From Zoogloea sp. (GTDB lineage: Bacteria > Pseudomonadota > Gammaproteobacteria > Burkholderiales > Rhodocyclaceae), in NCBI RefSeq assembly GCF_017302315.1, contig NZ_JAFLDT010000042.1:1-37573 (forward strand): a DNA stretch of 37,573 nt, given 5' to 3'. Shown one piece after another: positions 7,228 through 17,980 of the stretch; the stretch's first letter is position 1, and every line of letters starts with the position of its first letter. The translations under genes and the position numbers were made by a program. The notes under the pieces were generated by a model. It saw nothing but the letters and a program-made list of their open reading frames with translations, was not told the origin of the DNA and did no database searches.

Positions 7228-8649
7228 CTAATGCACCGTACACACCATGCAGGGGTCGAAGGAGCGCACCACGTGCTGGATCAGGGGCGGGGCGCCCTCT
7301 CCGGCGGGGAGGCCGACGAGGGCCTGTTCGAGGGGGCCGGGCTGGCCCGCTGCGTCGCGGGGAGAGAAGTTCCAGGTGGTCGGGGCGATGATCTGATAGC
7401 GCGCGATGCGCCCGTGGCGAACGCTGAGCCAGTGCCCGAGGCTGCCGCGCGCGGCTTCCGTGAGGCCGACGCCGTCGGCCTCGTCGGGGATCTCGCCCTG
7501 GGTGCAGAAGGCTTCGCCGGGGGTGAGCTGGCGAGCCCAGCTTTCCATGGCCGGTACGAGGCTGGCGAGTTCGATCATCCGGGCGCTGATCCGTGCGGTG
7601 ACGCTGCCGCCGTGGCTGGCCACGAATGCCTGGAGCAGGGGGTGGCCGGCAAGTAGCTGGCGGGCCAGGGCGCCGGTTTCGGCAACCTGGCCGGCGTAGC
7701 GCGGTGCCTTGCACCAGGTGTAGGCGTCCGCCTTGTCGGCGGCGACCCGGGTGTGACCGTTGGCCGGGGCTACCGCATCGCTGCCGTACAGCCAGGCGTG
7801 GCGGTGGTCTTCGCTGATCCGCCCGATGTCCAGGGGCTCGGAAGTCATGCCTGCGGACAGCAGGCCCGGGGGAAGCAGATCGTAGGCACCGAAGGACAGG
7901 AAGCGGTCGCAGGCTCGGCCGGTCTGTTCCAGGCGCAGGGTGCGCGCGGCCCGCAGGAAGGCCGGAAAGTCGCCCTGCCGGGCCTCGGCCCAGGCCTGCA
8001 GCGCGTCGATGGAGCCCAGGGCCGCGACCGCCTCCAGGGCATCGCCGAACAGGGTCTTTTCGAGGAAGGCACGAAAATCCCGGATCTGGGCCAGCACCCG
8101 GATGCGCTCGGCGCTGCTGATGGCCCGCGTCGTGCCGCCCGGCTGCAGGGCCAGGGTGTGGGGCCAGCGGCCGGCGAGGAAGCCCATGAGGCGCAGGAAG
8201 CCCGCGCGGGCGGGGAGCATGTCTCCCGACGCCGTTCCGTTGAGGGCGGCGAAGCGCTCCGAGACCGCGCCATGCCAGGCGTGGTGGGCATAATCGGACC
8301 GGGCAAAGTCCGGCATGAAGAAGAGGTAGAAATGGGTGAGGTGGTCGGCGAGGTTTTCGGTGGCCTGGATCAGGTGTCGGGCCAGGCGGCCATTGGGCGC
8401 CGGCACGATGCCGGCGGTGTCGGCCAGGGCAAGGGCGGCGGCGGCCGACTGGGCGACGGAGCAGATGCCGCAGATGCGCGGAACGATGGCCAGCGCATCC
8501 AGGGGGGCGCGACCCACCAGGATCTGTTCGAACCCGCGGAACAGGGGCGAATTGACCCGCGCGGCGGAGACCTGTCCGCCCTCCACGTCGAGCTGGAGTT
8601 CGAGGTCGCCTTCCACCCGGTTGAAGGGGCCGAGCACCAGGCGGCTCAT
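7228..8649 (-). CDS. hupV: Regulatory [NiFe]-hydrogenase large subunit HupV/HoxC
   Basis: A 473-residue large subunit of the cytosolic H2-sensing hydrogenase (group 2b). The Ni ligands are Cys60 and Cys63 in PRICGICSVAQ and Cys467 and Cys470 in DPCMVCTVH. Two sensor hallmarks are present. The His that normally follows the first CxxC by four residues is Gln67, and the protein ends exactly at the His of DPCxxCxxH, so no C-terminal peptide needs protease removal. The start overlaps the hupU stop; longer frames upstream only translate hupU out of frame. With HupU it signals H2 to the HupT kinase. It is the last gene of the minus-strand cluster. Confidence 0.95.
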   Translation of the reverse strand: MSRLVLGPFNRVEGDLELQLDVEGGQVSAARVNSPLFRGFEQILVGRAPLDALAIVPRICGICSVAQSAAAALALADTAGIVPAPNGRLARHLIQATENLADHLTHFYLFFMPDFARSDYAHHAWHGAVSERFAALNGTASGDMLPARAGFLRLMGFLAGRWPHTLALQPGGTTRAISSAERIRVLAQIRDFRAFLEKTLFGDALEAVAALGSIDALQAWAEARQGDFPAFLRAARTLRLEQTGRACDRFLSFGAYDLLPPGLLSAGMTSEPLDIGRISEDHRHAWLYGSDAVAPANGHTRVAADKADAYTWCKAPRYAGQVAETGALARQLLAGHPLLQAFVASHGGSVTARISARMIELASLVPAMESWARQLTPGEAFCTQGEIPDEADGVGLTEAARGSLGHWLSVRHGRIARYQIIAPTTWNFSPRDAAGQPGPLEQALVGLPAGEGAPPLIQHVVRSFDPCMVCTVH

Positions 8650-9646
8650 TTCTGTTCCGTCCGCTTGATGGCTGGCGCGACCACCGGGTGATCGGCCACG
8701 GCGTTGTCCCGCACCCGCCGCGGCGTTGCGGACTTGGACAGCGCCGCGAGGGCGACAAACCAGGCCTTGGGCATGTCGGTGGGCAGGCCGATGGGAATGC
8801 CCGCGAGCTTCGGGGTTTCGGCGAAGGGATGGCCGGGCGCTTCGAAGTCGGGCGAGGTGCAGGAGATGCACGGAAAGCCGCCGCGCACGCATGATCCGCT
8901 CCCGTTCCAGGTGCGGGTATTGCAGTCGGCGTGGGCCTGGGTACCCTTGCAGCCCATGTTCTCCATCAGACAGCCCAGGTCGGAGGGCTTGGTGGCGCTG
9001 GCCTTGAATTCGTAAAACTCGTTGCGGGGGCACCCATGGTGAACCAGGTGTTCGGCATAGAAGCGGGGGCGCTGGAGGGCATCCAGGTCGTCGGCGGTGA
9101 AACCCTCCAGGGCCAGCTTCTCCAGGCTGTCCACCACCCAGCCGGGGTGGGTTGGGCAGCCGGCGATGTTGATGACGGGCAGGCCGGCCCGGCTGGTGAA
9201 GGCCTTGCCGAGAAGGCCGCCCGGTGCATCGCCTTCATACTGCAGGCCGCAGGCCTCCAGGGGGTTCTCGGGTGACGCCGCGGAGAAGCCGCCGAAGGCG
9301 GTGCACGAGCCGATGGCGAAGACCCAGCGGGCGTGGCGCGCCAGGCGTCCCACCCAGTCGGTGAGCGGTCGCCCGTCACCCGCCATCAGGTGGAAGCGGC
9401 CGGTGCCGTTGGGGCCGCGCAGCATGGCGCCCTCCACACACAGGATGTCAAAGCCCGTCCGGCCCTCGGCCAGATCTTCCAGCAGGGTCAGGGCCTCCCG
9501 GTCACTGGCCGCGGAAAGGGCGGGGTGCCAGACGATGTCGATGCCGGCGTCGCGCAGTTCGGCCAGGAGGGCGCGGGGTTCGCTGCACAGGAGGGACTGG
9601 GTGCACCCTCCGCAGCCGCCGCTCTGCAACCACACAAGGCGCAACA

Positions 9647-9647
<1 letters not shown>
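8646..9647 (-). CDS. hupU: Regulatory [NiFe]-hydrogenase small subunit HupU/HoxB
   Basis: A 333-residue Fe-S subunit of the H2 sensor. It starts directly with LVWLQSGGCGGCTQSLL (Cys12 and Cys15 of the proximal cluster) and lacks a Tat signal, so it stays in the cytosol, unlike HoxK. Further cluster cysteines are visible in IGSCTAFGG, INIAGCPTHPGW, HHGCPRNEFYEF, MGCKGTQAHADC and GFPCISCTSPDF. The proximal site has the ordinary four-Cys form, not the six-Cys oxygen-tolerant form seen in HoxK. It overlaps hoxA by one base upstream and hupV by four downstream, so translation is probably coupled. It assembles with HupV and modulates the HupT kinase. Confidence 0.95.
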
Positions 9648-11188
<1,541 letters not shown>

Positions 11189-11225
11189 GATAGTCGGCCT
11201 GCGCAGTAGATCGGGTCACATGCGC

Positions 11226-12281
11226 TCAGCAGATGCGAGGTAGCTGGTCGCCATTCAACCAGTCCACGATGCGCCGCCCGCCTAGGGTGGTGGTCATCTG
11301 GACGAAGCGGTGCGTGTCGGCCTGGACCGTGCCGATGCGTGCCGCCCGAGCGCCGAGGGGGTGGGCACGCAGGGCCGCCAGGGCGGCATCGGCGTCGTCG
11401 GGGGCGACGATGGCGAGGAGCTTGCCTTCGTTGGCCACATACAGGGGGTCGAGGCCGAGGAACTCGCAGGCGGCGGCGACGGCCGGGTTGATCGGCAGCG
11501 CGGCTTCGTCGAGCACGATGCCGACGCCGGATTGGCGGGTGATCTCGTTGAGGGTGGTGGCGAGGCCGCCCCGCGTCGGGTCACGCAGGGTGTGGACCCG
11601 GGCGCCGGAGGCAAACAGGGCCTCGGTCAGTCCATGCAGTGCGGCGCTGTCGGACACGATGGGCGTTTCGAAGCCCAGGTTTTCACGGGCGGCCATGATG
11701 GCCATGCCATGGTCGCCCAGGGTGCCGGAGATCAGCACCACGTCCCCCGGGCGGGCATGTCGGCCCGATACGTCGCGGTCGGGGGGCAGGCTGCCGACGC
11801 CGGTGGTGGTGATGAACACGCCGTCACCCTTGCCGCGCTCGACGACCTTGGTGTCGCCGGTGACGATGGGGACGCCGGCCACGCGGCTGGCCTCACCCAT
11901 GCTTTCGACGATGCGGGCAAGGTCGGCGAGGGGGAAGCCCTCTTCGAGGATGAAGGCCGCGGACAGCCACAGGGGCCGTGCGCCCATCACCGCCAGATCG
12001 TTGAGGGTGCCGTGCACCGACAGGCTGCCGATGTCGCCGCCGGGGAAGAAGAGGGGGGAGATCACGTGGCTGTCGGTCGCCATCACCAGCCGGCCATCGG
12101 CGCCGGGCAGCACGGCGCCGTCGTCACCCTGGGCCAGGAAGGGGTTGTCCAGGTGGCGGGCAAACAGCTCTTCGATGAGCTGGGCCATGGCCCGGCCGCC
12201 CGAACCGTGGGCCAGATCGATGCGGCCGTGTTTGAGATCGAGGGCGCGGCCAAGACTGCTGCGGGTTTTCGGCGCGGGCAT
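11226..12281 (-). CDS. hypE: Hydrogenase maturation factor HypE
   Basis: A 351-residue HypE, which dehydrates the thiocarboxamide on its C-terminal cysteine to thiocyanate, the source of the CN ligands of the NiFe site. The PurM/ThiL-like ATP-binding fold begins IDLAHGSGGRAMAQLIEELF and contains GDDGAVLPG and VVTGDTKVV segments. The protein ends exactly in the diagnostic PRIC, so the acceptor Cys351 is intact. It follows hypD by one base and precedes hoxA. Its carbamoyl donor HypF is not in this window. Confidence 0.96.
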   Translation of the reverse strand: MPAPKTRSSLGRALDLKHGRIDLAHGSGGRAMAQLIEELFARHLDNPFLAQGDDGAVLPGADGRLVMATDSHVISPLFFPGGDIGSLSVHGTLNDLAVMGARPLWLSAAFILEEGFPLADLARIVESMGEASRVAGVPIVTGDTKVVERGKGDGVFITTTGVGSLPPDRDVSGRHARPGDVVLISGTLGDHGMAIMAARENLGFETPIVSDSAALHGLTEALFASGARVHTLRDPTRGGLATTLNEITRQSGVGIVLDEAALPINPAVAAACEFLGLDPLYVANEGKLLAIVAPDDADAALAALRAHPLGARAARIGTVQADTHRFVQMTTTLGGRRIVDWLNGDQLPRIC

Positions 12282-12282
12282 G

Positions 12283-13401
12283 TCAGGCGTCCTTGTAGCG
12301 GCCGTAGGTGTAATGGGCGGCGCAGGCGCCTTCGGAACTCACCATGCACGAGCCGACGGGGTTCTCCGGGGTGCAGGCGGTGCCGAAGATCCGGCATTCC
12401 TGGGGGCGTTTGACGCCACGCAGGATGGCGCCGCACTCACAGGCCTTGTGGTCGGCGACGCTCCGGTAGGCCACCGGGAAGCGCGCCTCCGCGTCGAAGG
12501 CCCGATAGGCCGGCGCCAGGCCCAGGGCGGAGTCGGGAATGGTGCCGAGGCCCCGCCACTCGAAGTCCGGACGCCGCACGAACACCTCTGCGACCAGCGC
12601 CTGGGCCTTGCGGTTGCCCTCGTGGCTGACGGCGCGCACGAACTCGTTCTCGACCTCGGCCCGGCCTTCGTTGGTCTGGCGTATCAGCATCAGGATCGCC
12701 TGCATCACGTCGAGGGGCTCGAACCCGGCGATCACCACCGGCTTGCCGTAGCGCTCGGCGCAGAAGGCGTAGGGCGCGCTGCCGATGATGGTGGACACGT
12801 GGGCCGGGCCGACGAAGCCATCGAGGGGAACGCCCCCCGCACTGGCCGGCGCTTCCAGGATGGCGGTCATGGCCGGCGGGGTCAGAACATGGCAGCACAG
12901 CACCGAGAAATTGCCCAGGCCGAGCGCCGCGGCCTCCCGGATGGCCACCGCCGTGGGGGGCGTGGTGGTCTCGAAGCCGATGGCGAAGAACACCACCTGC
13001 CGGTCCGGGTGCTGCCGGGCCAGGGCCACCGCATCGGCGCTGGAATAGACCATGCGGACGTCTGCACCGCGCGCCCGCGCCTTCAGCAGCGACAGACCGT
13101 CGGAGGCGGGCACGCGCAGGCAGTCGCCGTAGGTACACAGCATGACACCGTGGTCGAGGGCCAGCCGGATGGCCTGGTCCACGCGACCGATGGGGAGCAC
13201 GCAGACGGGGCAGCCCGGCCCGTGGATCATGCGCACGTTGGCGGGCAGCAGATCGGCAACGCCATAGCGCGAGATGGCGTGGGTGTGACCGCCGCAGAAT
13301 TCCATGAAGTGATAGTGGCGCCGGGGGTCGGCGGCGCGGGCGATGTCGGCACCGAGCTTGCGGGCCAGTGCGCCATCGCGGAATTCGTCGATGTATTTCA
13401 C
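12283..13401 (-). CDS. hypD: Hydrogenase maturation factor HypD
   Basis: A 372-residue [4Fe-4S] scaffold protein that, with HypC, assembles the Fe(CN)2CO unit of the active site. Family motifs are present in order: [11 protein letters not shown] near 38, [10 protein letters not shown] near 65, [10 protein letters not shown] near 145, and the C-terminal cluster ligands in [34 protein letters not shown] (shown here in parts: CECG, QEC, GTAC and GSCMVS). The start codon overlaps the end of hypC by four bases, in keeping with HypC and HypD being obligate partners. Confidence 0.96.
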   Translation of the reverse strand: MKYIDEFRDGALARKLGADIARAADPRRHYHFMEFCGGHTHAISRYGVADLLPANVRMIHGPGCPVCVLPIGRVDQAIRLALDHGVMLCTYGDCLRVPASDGLSLLKARARGADVRMVYSSADAVALARQHPDRQVVFFAIGFETTTPPTAVAIREAAALGLGNFSVLCCHVLTPPAMTAILEAPASAGGVPLDGFVGPAHVSTIIGSAPYAFCAERYGKPVVIAGFEPLDVMQAILMLIRQTNEGRAEVENEFVRAVSHEGNRKAQALVAEVFVRRPDFEWRGLGTIPDSALGLAPAYRAFDAEARFPVAYRSVADHKACECGAILRGVKRPQECRIFGTACTPENPVGSCMVSSEGACAAHYTYGRYKDA

Positions 13402-13625
13402 GGCGCGGTGCTGCCATCCAGCTCGGCAAAGAGGGCCAGGGTGCGTGCGGCTTCGTCCGGGTCGAGCTTGCTGAGGGCAAAACCCACGTGGACGATGACG
13501 TAGTCGTCCAGGGCGACGTCCTCGACCAGGGCCAGGGAGATCTCCTTGCGTACCCCGGCCAGGTCGACCACGGCGAGATCACCGTCGCGCAGTTCGACCA
13601 CGCGGGCGGGAATGGCTAGGCACAT
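13398..13625 (-). CDS. hypC: Hydrogenase maturation chaperone HypC
   Basis: A 75-residue HypC/HupF-family chaperone that carries the Fe(CN)2CO unit from HypD to the large-subunit precursor. It starts [12 protein letters not shown] with the essential Cys2, and has the usual [15 protein letters not shown] strand. A GGAG ribosome-binding site precedes the ATG. The gene sits 53 bp after hypB, at the position where hypF is found in many related operons. A paralogue, hupF, lies at 17977-18282. Confidence 0.95.
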   Translation of the reverse strand: MCLAIPARVVELRDGDLAVVDLAGVRKEISLALVEDVALDDYVIVHVGFALSKLDPDEAARTLALFAELDGSTAP

Positions 13626-13678
13626 GATGAAAGGCTCCGGGTAAGCGTGGTGGGGGGCAATGTTGGGCGCATGGTCGT

Positions 13679-14668
13679 TCAGGCGCCCCGGAGCCGGGCC
13701 AGTTCGCGCTCAAGGCTGTCGATCCGGGTCTGCTTGACGGCGCCCAGCTCGGTGTCGAGCCAGGCAAGCCAGGCGTCGAAGCCGTCGCCCCGGGTGGCGG
13801 AGACGGTGAGTACCTGGAGCTGCGGATTGATGCGCCGGGCGTAGGCAATGGCCTGATCCACGTCGAAATCCACATAGGGCAGCAGATCCATCTTGTTGAT
13901 GATCATCAGGCGGGCCGCATGGAACATGTCCGGGTATTTGAGCGGCTTGTCGGCGCCCTCGGTGACCGACAGGATGGCCACTTTGGCCGCCTCTCCCAGG
14001 TCGAAGGCCGCCGGGCAGACCAGGTTGCCCACGTTCTCGATGAACAGGATGCCGCCCGCCGGCAGGGCGATCTGCGCCAGGGCCTGGCCCACCATGTGGG
14101 CGTCCAGGTGGCAGCCCTTGCCGGTGTTGATCTGCAGGGCGGGCACGCCGGTGGCGCGGATGCGCTCGGCGTCGAAGGCGGTCTCCTGGTCGCCTTCGAT
14201 GACGGCCAGTGGATGGTGGTCCTTCAGGGCGGTCAGGGTTCGGGTGAGCAGGGATGTCTTGCCCGACCCCGGGCTGGACACCAGGTTGAGGGCAAGGATG
14301 GCCTGCCCAGCCAGGTGCTCGCGGTTGGCGCGGGCGTAGGCGTCGTTCTTGCCCAGGATGTCCTGCTCGATCCGCACCATGCGCGCCTGGCTGAGGCCGG
14401 GCGCATGGGCGCGCGCGGGGCCCTGACCGTAATGCAGGGTGCCGGCGGGCACGTAGGGGTGGTCATGGGTGTGGCTGTGGCTGTGCCAGCTTCCGTCGGC
14501 ATGTTGATGCCAGTGGCCCTGGCCGGCCGTGGCCGGCGGGTGCGCGTGGGTCTCCCCCTCGTGGGGGTGGCTGTGGCGGGTGCCGTCGGCATGCTCATGC
14601 TCGTGTTCGTGGGGGGGCTGCCCCTCGATGCGGGTCTCACCCGCGCCGCACCCGCAGACTGTACACAT
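13679..14668 (-). CDS. hypB: Ni-inserting GTPase HypB with His-rich Ni-binding region
   Basis: A 329-residue HypB that delivers nickel to the large subunit with GTP hydrolysis. The N-terminus [11 protein letters not shown] carries the CxxCGC high-affinity metal site. Residues from about 20 to 92 form a linker with about 19 histidines ([21 protein letters not shown]), the nickel-storage region of the Bradyrhizobium/Ralstonia type. The GTPase domain follows: P-loop [11 protein letters not shown], metal-site segment [24 protein letters not shown] and the guanine-specific NKMD. The gene lies between hypA (21 bp) and hypC. Confidence 0.96.
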   Translation of the reverse strand: MCTVCGCGAGETRIEGQPPHEHEHEHADGTRHSHPHEGETHAHPPATAGQGHWHQHADGSWHSHSHTHDHPYVPAGTLHYGQGPARAHAPGLSQARMVRIEQDILGKNDAYARANREHLAGQAILALNLVSSPGSGKTSLLTRTLTALKDHHPLAVIEGDQETAFDAERIRATGVPALQINTGKGCHLDAHMVGQALAQIALPAGGILFIENVGNLVCPAAFDLGEAAKVAILSVTEGADKPLKYPDMFHAARLMIINKMDLLPYVDFDVDQAIAYARRINPQLQVLTVSATRGDGFDAWLAWLDTELGAVKQTRIDSLERELARLRGA

Positions 14669-14689
14669 GGCTGGATCCTTCCTGTTCTT

Positions 14690-15031
14690 TCACTCAATCT
14701 CGATTTCGCGAACCTGCATGTCGGTGCCGCCGGTCGGCTGGATCTGGAACCTGCCGCAGTGGGGGCAGGGTGCGTAACGTTCGCCAAGGGCCACCGTCTT
14801 GCCACAGGGCATGCACCAGCCACTGCCCTGTATCTCGTCAATGACCAGTTCCGCACCCTCCGCCACACTGCCGCGGGTGACCACGTCGAAGCAGAAGGCG
14901 AGGGCGGATGGCTCCACCGAAGACAGCCGGCCGATTTCCAGGACCACCTGCTTGACCCGCCGGGCGCCTTCCCGGCGTGCCGTCTCCTCGATGATCTGGA
15001 GGACGCCTTCGGCGAGGGACATCTCATGCAT
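14690..15031 (-). CDS. hypA: Ni chaperone HypA
   Basis: A 113-residue HypA, partner of HypB in nickel insertion. The N-terminal MHEMSL provides the nickel site (His2, Glu3). The zinc site is formed by two CxxC pairs, CMPC near 73-76 and CPHC near 90-93. The start overlaps the hupK stop by eight bases, linking the hup and hyp parts of the operon by coupled translation. Confidence 0.96.
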   Translation of the reverse strand: MHEMSLAEGVLQIIEETARREGARRVKQVVLEIGRLSSVEPSALAFCFDVVTRGSVAEGAELVIDEIQGSGWCMPCGKTVALGERYAPCPHCGRFQIQPTGGTDMQVREIEIE

Positions 15032-15947
15032 CGGTCAACTCCAGTTCATGGGGCACGCAGGGGTCGAGGGCCAGGATGGCCAGCGCAAGGGCTCGCCGGG
15101 CCGCTGCGGGGTCGGCGAAGGGCGCCGCGCCGAGCACGCGTGTCAGGCAGCCGGCGTCGGCAAAGTGCGCATCGGTCGGTGCCCGTATATGGTAGTCGCG
15201 GATGAGGCCGCACTCCAGGCGCATTCCGTGGCCGAGGAGGCCACGGGCGGTGAGGGTCTGGGCCGCACCAAAGCTGGCTTGTGCGCGGGCGGCGACCGGG
15301 TAGGGGGCCGCTTGCCGAAGGGCGTCCAGGTCACGTCGGGCAGCGGCAAGCAGCGCCTGGTAGGCGGCTGCGGCCGACGGGGGGGTGAGGGTGACGGTGG
15401 CGGAGGGCTTGTCGAGGCAGGCCGCCAGCCAGGCGTCGGCGTCCAGGATGGGCGGCGGGCTGGCGGGGGCTGCGCCCAGGCGAGCCAGGCAACGGCCGGC
15501 GATGCTGTCTGGGGAGGGCGGGGCGCCACGGTCGGAATGGGGGCCGATCAGGATCTCGGCAAACAGGCCCTCCGTGGCGGCGGCGAGATCCGCTCCCGTG
15601 CGGGCCGCGCGCCAGCGCCTGAAAGCATCGGTCGCCGGCGCCAGGCCGAGGGCGACCGGCCAGTCGAGCAGCAGGCGCCACAGGCGTTCGTGCAGGCTCT
15701 CCGCCCACAGGGGGCGGGCGTCCATCGCAGGTGGGGCCTCACCGCGGGCCGCCGCCAGGGCGTGTCGGGCGGCCAGCGCATGGGCCTGGCCGCACAGGCT
15801 GAAGATCAGCGGCAGGGTGGCGAGAACGCGCTCGGGGGGCTGGCCGATGAACAGGCGTGTGGCGGGGGGGCGTTCGAGGCAGGCGCTGAGGCCCGTGACG
15901 TAACCGTCGACAAAGCGCCCGGTAACCTTGAGCCGTCCGGCCTTCAT
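15024..15947 (-). CDS. hupK: Hydrogenase accessory protein HupK/HoxV
   Basis: A 307-residue HupK/HoxV family protein, a degenerate relative of the hydrogenase large subunit. It is proposed to act as a scaffold that carries the Fe(CN)2CO cofactor together with HupF/HoxL during oxic maturation. Traces of the parent are visible: GRLKVTGRFVDG near the start resembles the RVEG motif, IFSLCGQAHA keeps one Cys of the first CxxC, and the C-terminal LDPCVPHELELTD resembles DPCxxCxxH with the second Cys missing. It overlaps hupJ by four bases and hypA by eight. Confidence 0.9.
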   Translation of the reverse strand: MKAGRLKVTGRFVDGYVTGLSACLERPPATRLFIGQPPERVLATLPLIFSLCGQAHALAARHALAAARGEAPPAMDARPLWAESLHERLWRLLLDWPVALGLAPATDAFRRWRAARTGADLAAATEGLFAEILIGPHSDRGAPPSPDSIAGRCLARLGAAPASPPPILDADAWLAACLDKPSATVTLTPPSAAAAYQALLAAARRDLDALRQAAPYPVAARAQASFGAAQTLTARGLLGHGMRLECGLIRDYHIRAPTDAHFADAGCLTRVLGAAPFADPAAARRALALAILALDPCVPHELELTDA

Positions 15948-16405
15948 GCCCCGAGCCCGAGGAAGCGGCGGCGTCCCGGGGCCCGGGCTGGTTCCTCACG
16001 GGCAGCCGGCGCCTCAAACAGGGCGGTGACGGCTGCCCGGGCGACCTGGCGGGCTTCGTCGTGGCTGCCGAACTCGAGGGCCGGAGAAAACAGCGAGCAC
16101 AGGTGGAATTCGCCCAGGCTGTCTTCGCTCGCGCGGGTGAATTCATAGTCGCCGGAGGGGAAGCGCCACAGGCACTTGCCGTCAGCGCCGGCCCTTGGCC
16201 AGGGGGCTTCGCCGTCGGGCAGGCAGAGGAGATTGATTCCCCAGGGCGTGATCAGGGCGCCGGCCCAGTGTCCCGTCGGGGTGCGCCGGAAGTCGACGGC
16301 CTCCACGCCAAGCTCCGGGTTGCAAAGGGGCAGGCCGGCCATGCGGCCCGTGGCGATGGCGCGGAAGGCGGCTTCCAGGCGGGCGGCGGGCGAGGGAACG
16401 GACAT
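15944..16405 (-). CDS. hupJ: Hydrogenase assembly protein HupJ/HoxT
   Basis: A 153-residue protein placed as in hup operons of Rhizobium and Ralstonia (hupJ/hoxT). The [NiFe]-hydrogenase assembly chaperone HybE-like fold is suggested by CNPELGVEAVDFRRTPTGHWAGALITPWGINLLCLP, seen here in shorter parts (NPELGVEAV, WAGALITPW, LWRFPSGDYEF). The role is in protecting or maturing the small or large subunit, and is inferred from family. Start chosen at the ATG giving MSVPSPAARLEAAF, 8 bp after the hupI stop; no earlier in-frame ATG is useful. Confidence 0.9.
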   Translation of the reverse strand: MSVPSPAARLEAAFRAIATGRMAGLPLCNPELGVEAVDFRRTPTGHWAGALITPWGINLLCLPDGEAPWPRAGADGKCLWRFPSGDYEFTRASEDSLGEFHLCSLFSPALEFGSHDEARQVARAAVTALFEAPAAREEPARAPGRRRFLGLGA

Positions 16406-16413
16406 GGGGTGAT

Positions 16414-16629
16414 TCAGTCCGTGACCCGCATGAATTTGTGCTGGCCGGCTTCGCAGCCCGGGCAGACCCAATGGGCCGGCAGCGCCGAGAAGGGCACGCC
16501 GGGCGGGATGTTGCCCAGGGCATCGCCGTCGGCGGGATCGTAGACCCACCAGCAGATGCCGCACTCCAGTCGGGCGTCGGGCGGGAGCGCGTCGCGGCTG
16601 CCGAAGAAGGAGGAAACGTCGCCCGACAT
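16414..16629 (-). CDS. hupI: Rubredoxin-type protein HupI/HoxR
   Basis: A 71-residue rubredoxin with the two Fe-binding pairs Cys23/Cys26 (LECGICWWVYDP) and Cys56/Cys59 (WVCPGCEAGQ). In Ralstonia and Rhizobium this protein is required for correct HoxK cluster assembly or protection under oxygen, which fits the oxygen-tolerant HoxK in this cluster. Its start overlaps the hupH stop by one base. Confidence 0.93.
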   Translation of the reverse strand: MSGDVSSFFGSRDALPPDARLECGICWWVYDPADGDALGNIPPGVPFSALPAHWVCPGCEAGQHKFMRVTD

Positions 16630-17522
16630 CAGGCCGGCTCCATCATCAGGGCAAGGTACTCGCCCAGGCGTTCGAGGGAGTCCGCGAAGTCCTCGGGGGC
16701 GGCGAGGGCCACCTCCGGCATGTCGGTGACCTCGATGGTGTTGAGGATCAGGGTGTCCATGCTGTTGAAGTACTGCACCCACCACACGTTCTTCAGGCGC
16801 GTGCTGGTGATCCGGCAATTGCCATAGCCCCGTGACAGCAGGGACACCTCCCGATGGCCGAGCCAGCCGTAGAGGGTGTCGAGGTCGGTGTCGGTGACGG
16901 GCAACAGCGTCAGGTTGATCACGTGGGCCATCTGACCCGGTCGCCAGCGGGCGGCCTGGGCGCGCAGCTCCTCCACCAGCGCTTCGGCGTTCATCACCCC
17001 CTCGGGGTAGTGGGGGGGCGCCAGTTGCGTGGCACCGGTGGTGCGCATGAGATCGGCCAGAAGCGCCGGAATCGGGCTGGCTTCAAGGGTGTCGGCCACG
17101 ATGCGTTGTTCCGCATCCAGGCGCAGGATCCGCCACAGGCCGGCGAAGGCGGTCTCCTGGACACGCCAGTGTTCGGGTGCAACGGTGAAGGCGCTGACCT
17201 CGCCGTAGCCGAGAGACTGGGTGATGACTTCGAGCACGCCGGCTTCGAGGCCGCCCAGATCAAGGCGGGCGGCCGGTGCCCGGGCAAAGCGCTCGATGCT
17301 CAGGGTTTCCAGGTAGGGGCCGAGGATGGCTGCGGCGGCATGGATGGTGTCCTGGCTGGCGTTCTCGGGGATGCGCGGGGCCGAGAAGGTGTCCATCTGC
17401 GGCATGGGCAGGTAGGACGGGGCGTCGTCGCCCTGGGTGCCGGGGCCGATCAGGCCGGGAATGCCGGCGAAGTCGCCGAGGATGGCCCCTGCCGGGACGA
17501 CGGGAATGGGAAAGGGCTTCAT
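16629..17522 (-). CDS. hupH: Hydrogenase assembly protein HupH/HoxQ (HyaF-like)
   Basis: A 297-residue HyaF/HupH family protein, which helps mature the small subunit. Recognisable parts are the start MKPFPIPVVP, SYLPMPQMDTF near 40, LGYGEVSAFT near 130 and the C-terminal RGYGNCRITSTRLKNVWWV block followed by YFNSMDTLILNTIEV. It overlaps hupG by four bases and hupI by one. Frames reading further upstream only add translated hupG sequence. Confidence 0.94.
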   Translation of the reverse strand: MKPFPIPVVPAGAILGDFAGIPGLIGPGTQGDDAPSYLPMPQMDTFSAPRIPENASQDTIHAAAAILGPYLETLSIERFARAPAARLDLGGLEAGVLEVITQSLGYGEVSAFTVAPEHWRVQETAFAGLWRILRLDAEQRIVADTLEASPIPALLADLMRTTGATQLAPPHYPEGVMNAEALVEELRAQAARWRPGQMAHVINLTLLPVTDTDLDTLYGWLGHREVSLLSRGYGNCRITSTRLKNVWWVQYFNSMDTLILNTIEVTDMPEVALAAPEDFADSLERLGEYLALMMEPA

Positions 17523-17980
17523 GCGCAGGCTCCGTTGGTGGCGGCGACGACCGTGATGGCAATGGGTCTGGGTTGGGCCGGCCCGTGCAGGAGGCGATCC
17601 ACTTCGGCCTGGTATTCGGCCCAGTCGCGGATGCCGTTGAGGCTGCCCAGGTAGGCGCCATCCCGCAGGAAGACAACCGCGGGTGCGCGGCTGACCCCGT
17701 AGCGGGCCATCAACGGCACGCTGGCAGCGGCGTCGGCTACCCACGGGCTGACCGTGTCGGCAAAGGGGCGAAGGGCTTCGGGCAGGATCACGCAGGCATC
17801 GAGGATCTCGGGGTTGCGCTGGGGGTCGTCGGTGAGCAGCAGGGCGACCAGCCCGCGGGGCGAGAAGGCGTCGGTGTCCTCGGGCAGCACGGGCTGGAAG
17901 CCGTGATGCTCGACCATGCGGGCGATGCCCTGGCGGAGACGGTCCAGGGGGCTGGCGCCGGCCTTCAGGGGGGGAATCAT
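17519..17980 (-). CDS. hupG: Thioredoxin-fold chaperone HupG/HoxO (HyaE-like)
   Basis: A 153-residue HyaE/HupG family protein. It has a thioredoxin-like fold without the redox CxxC and binds the Tat signal of the small subunit, holding it back until it is mature. Visible segments are HHGFQPVLPEDTDAF, VALLLTDDPQRNPEILDACVIL (first half) and the YGVSRAPAVVFLRDGAYLG strand-turn that corresponds to the thioredoxin cis-Pro region. It overlaps hupF and hupH by four bases on each side. Confidence 0.92.
   Translation of the reverse strand: MIPPLKAGASPLDRLRQGIARMVEHHGFQPVLPEDTDAFSPRGLVALLLTDDPQRNPEILDACVILPEALRPFADTVSPWVADAAASVPLMARYGVSRAPAVVFLRDGAYLGSLNGIRDWAEYQAEVDRLLHGPAQPRPIAITVVAATNGACA

Noticed and set aside
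7228-9033. A 601-residue version of HupV with a long N-terminal extension
   Set aside because: The extra 128 residues are out-of-frame translation of hupU. The ATG overlapping the hupU stop gives the normal HupV N-terminus MSRLVLGPFNRVEG.
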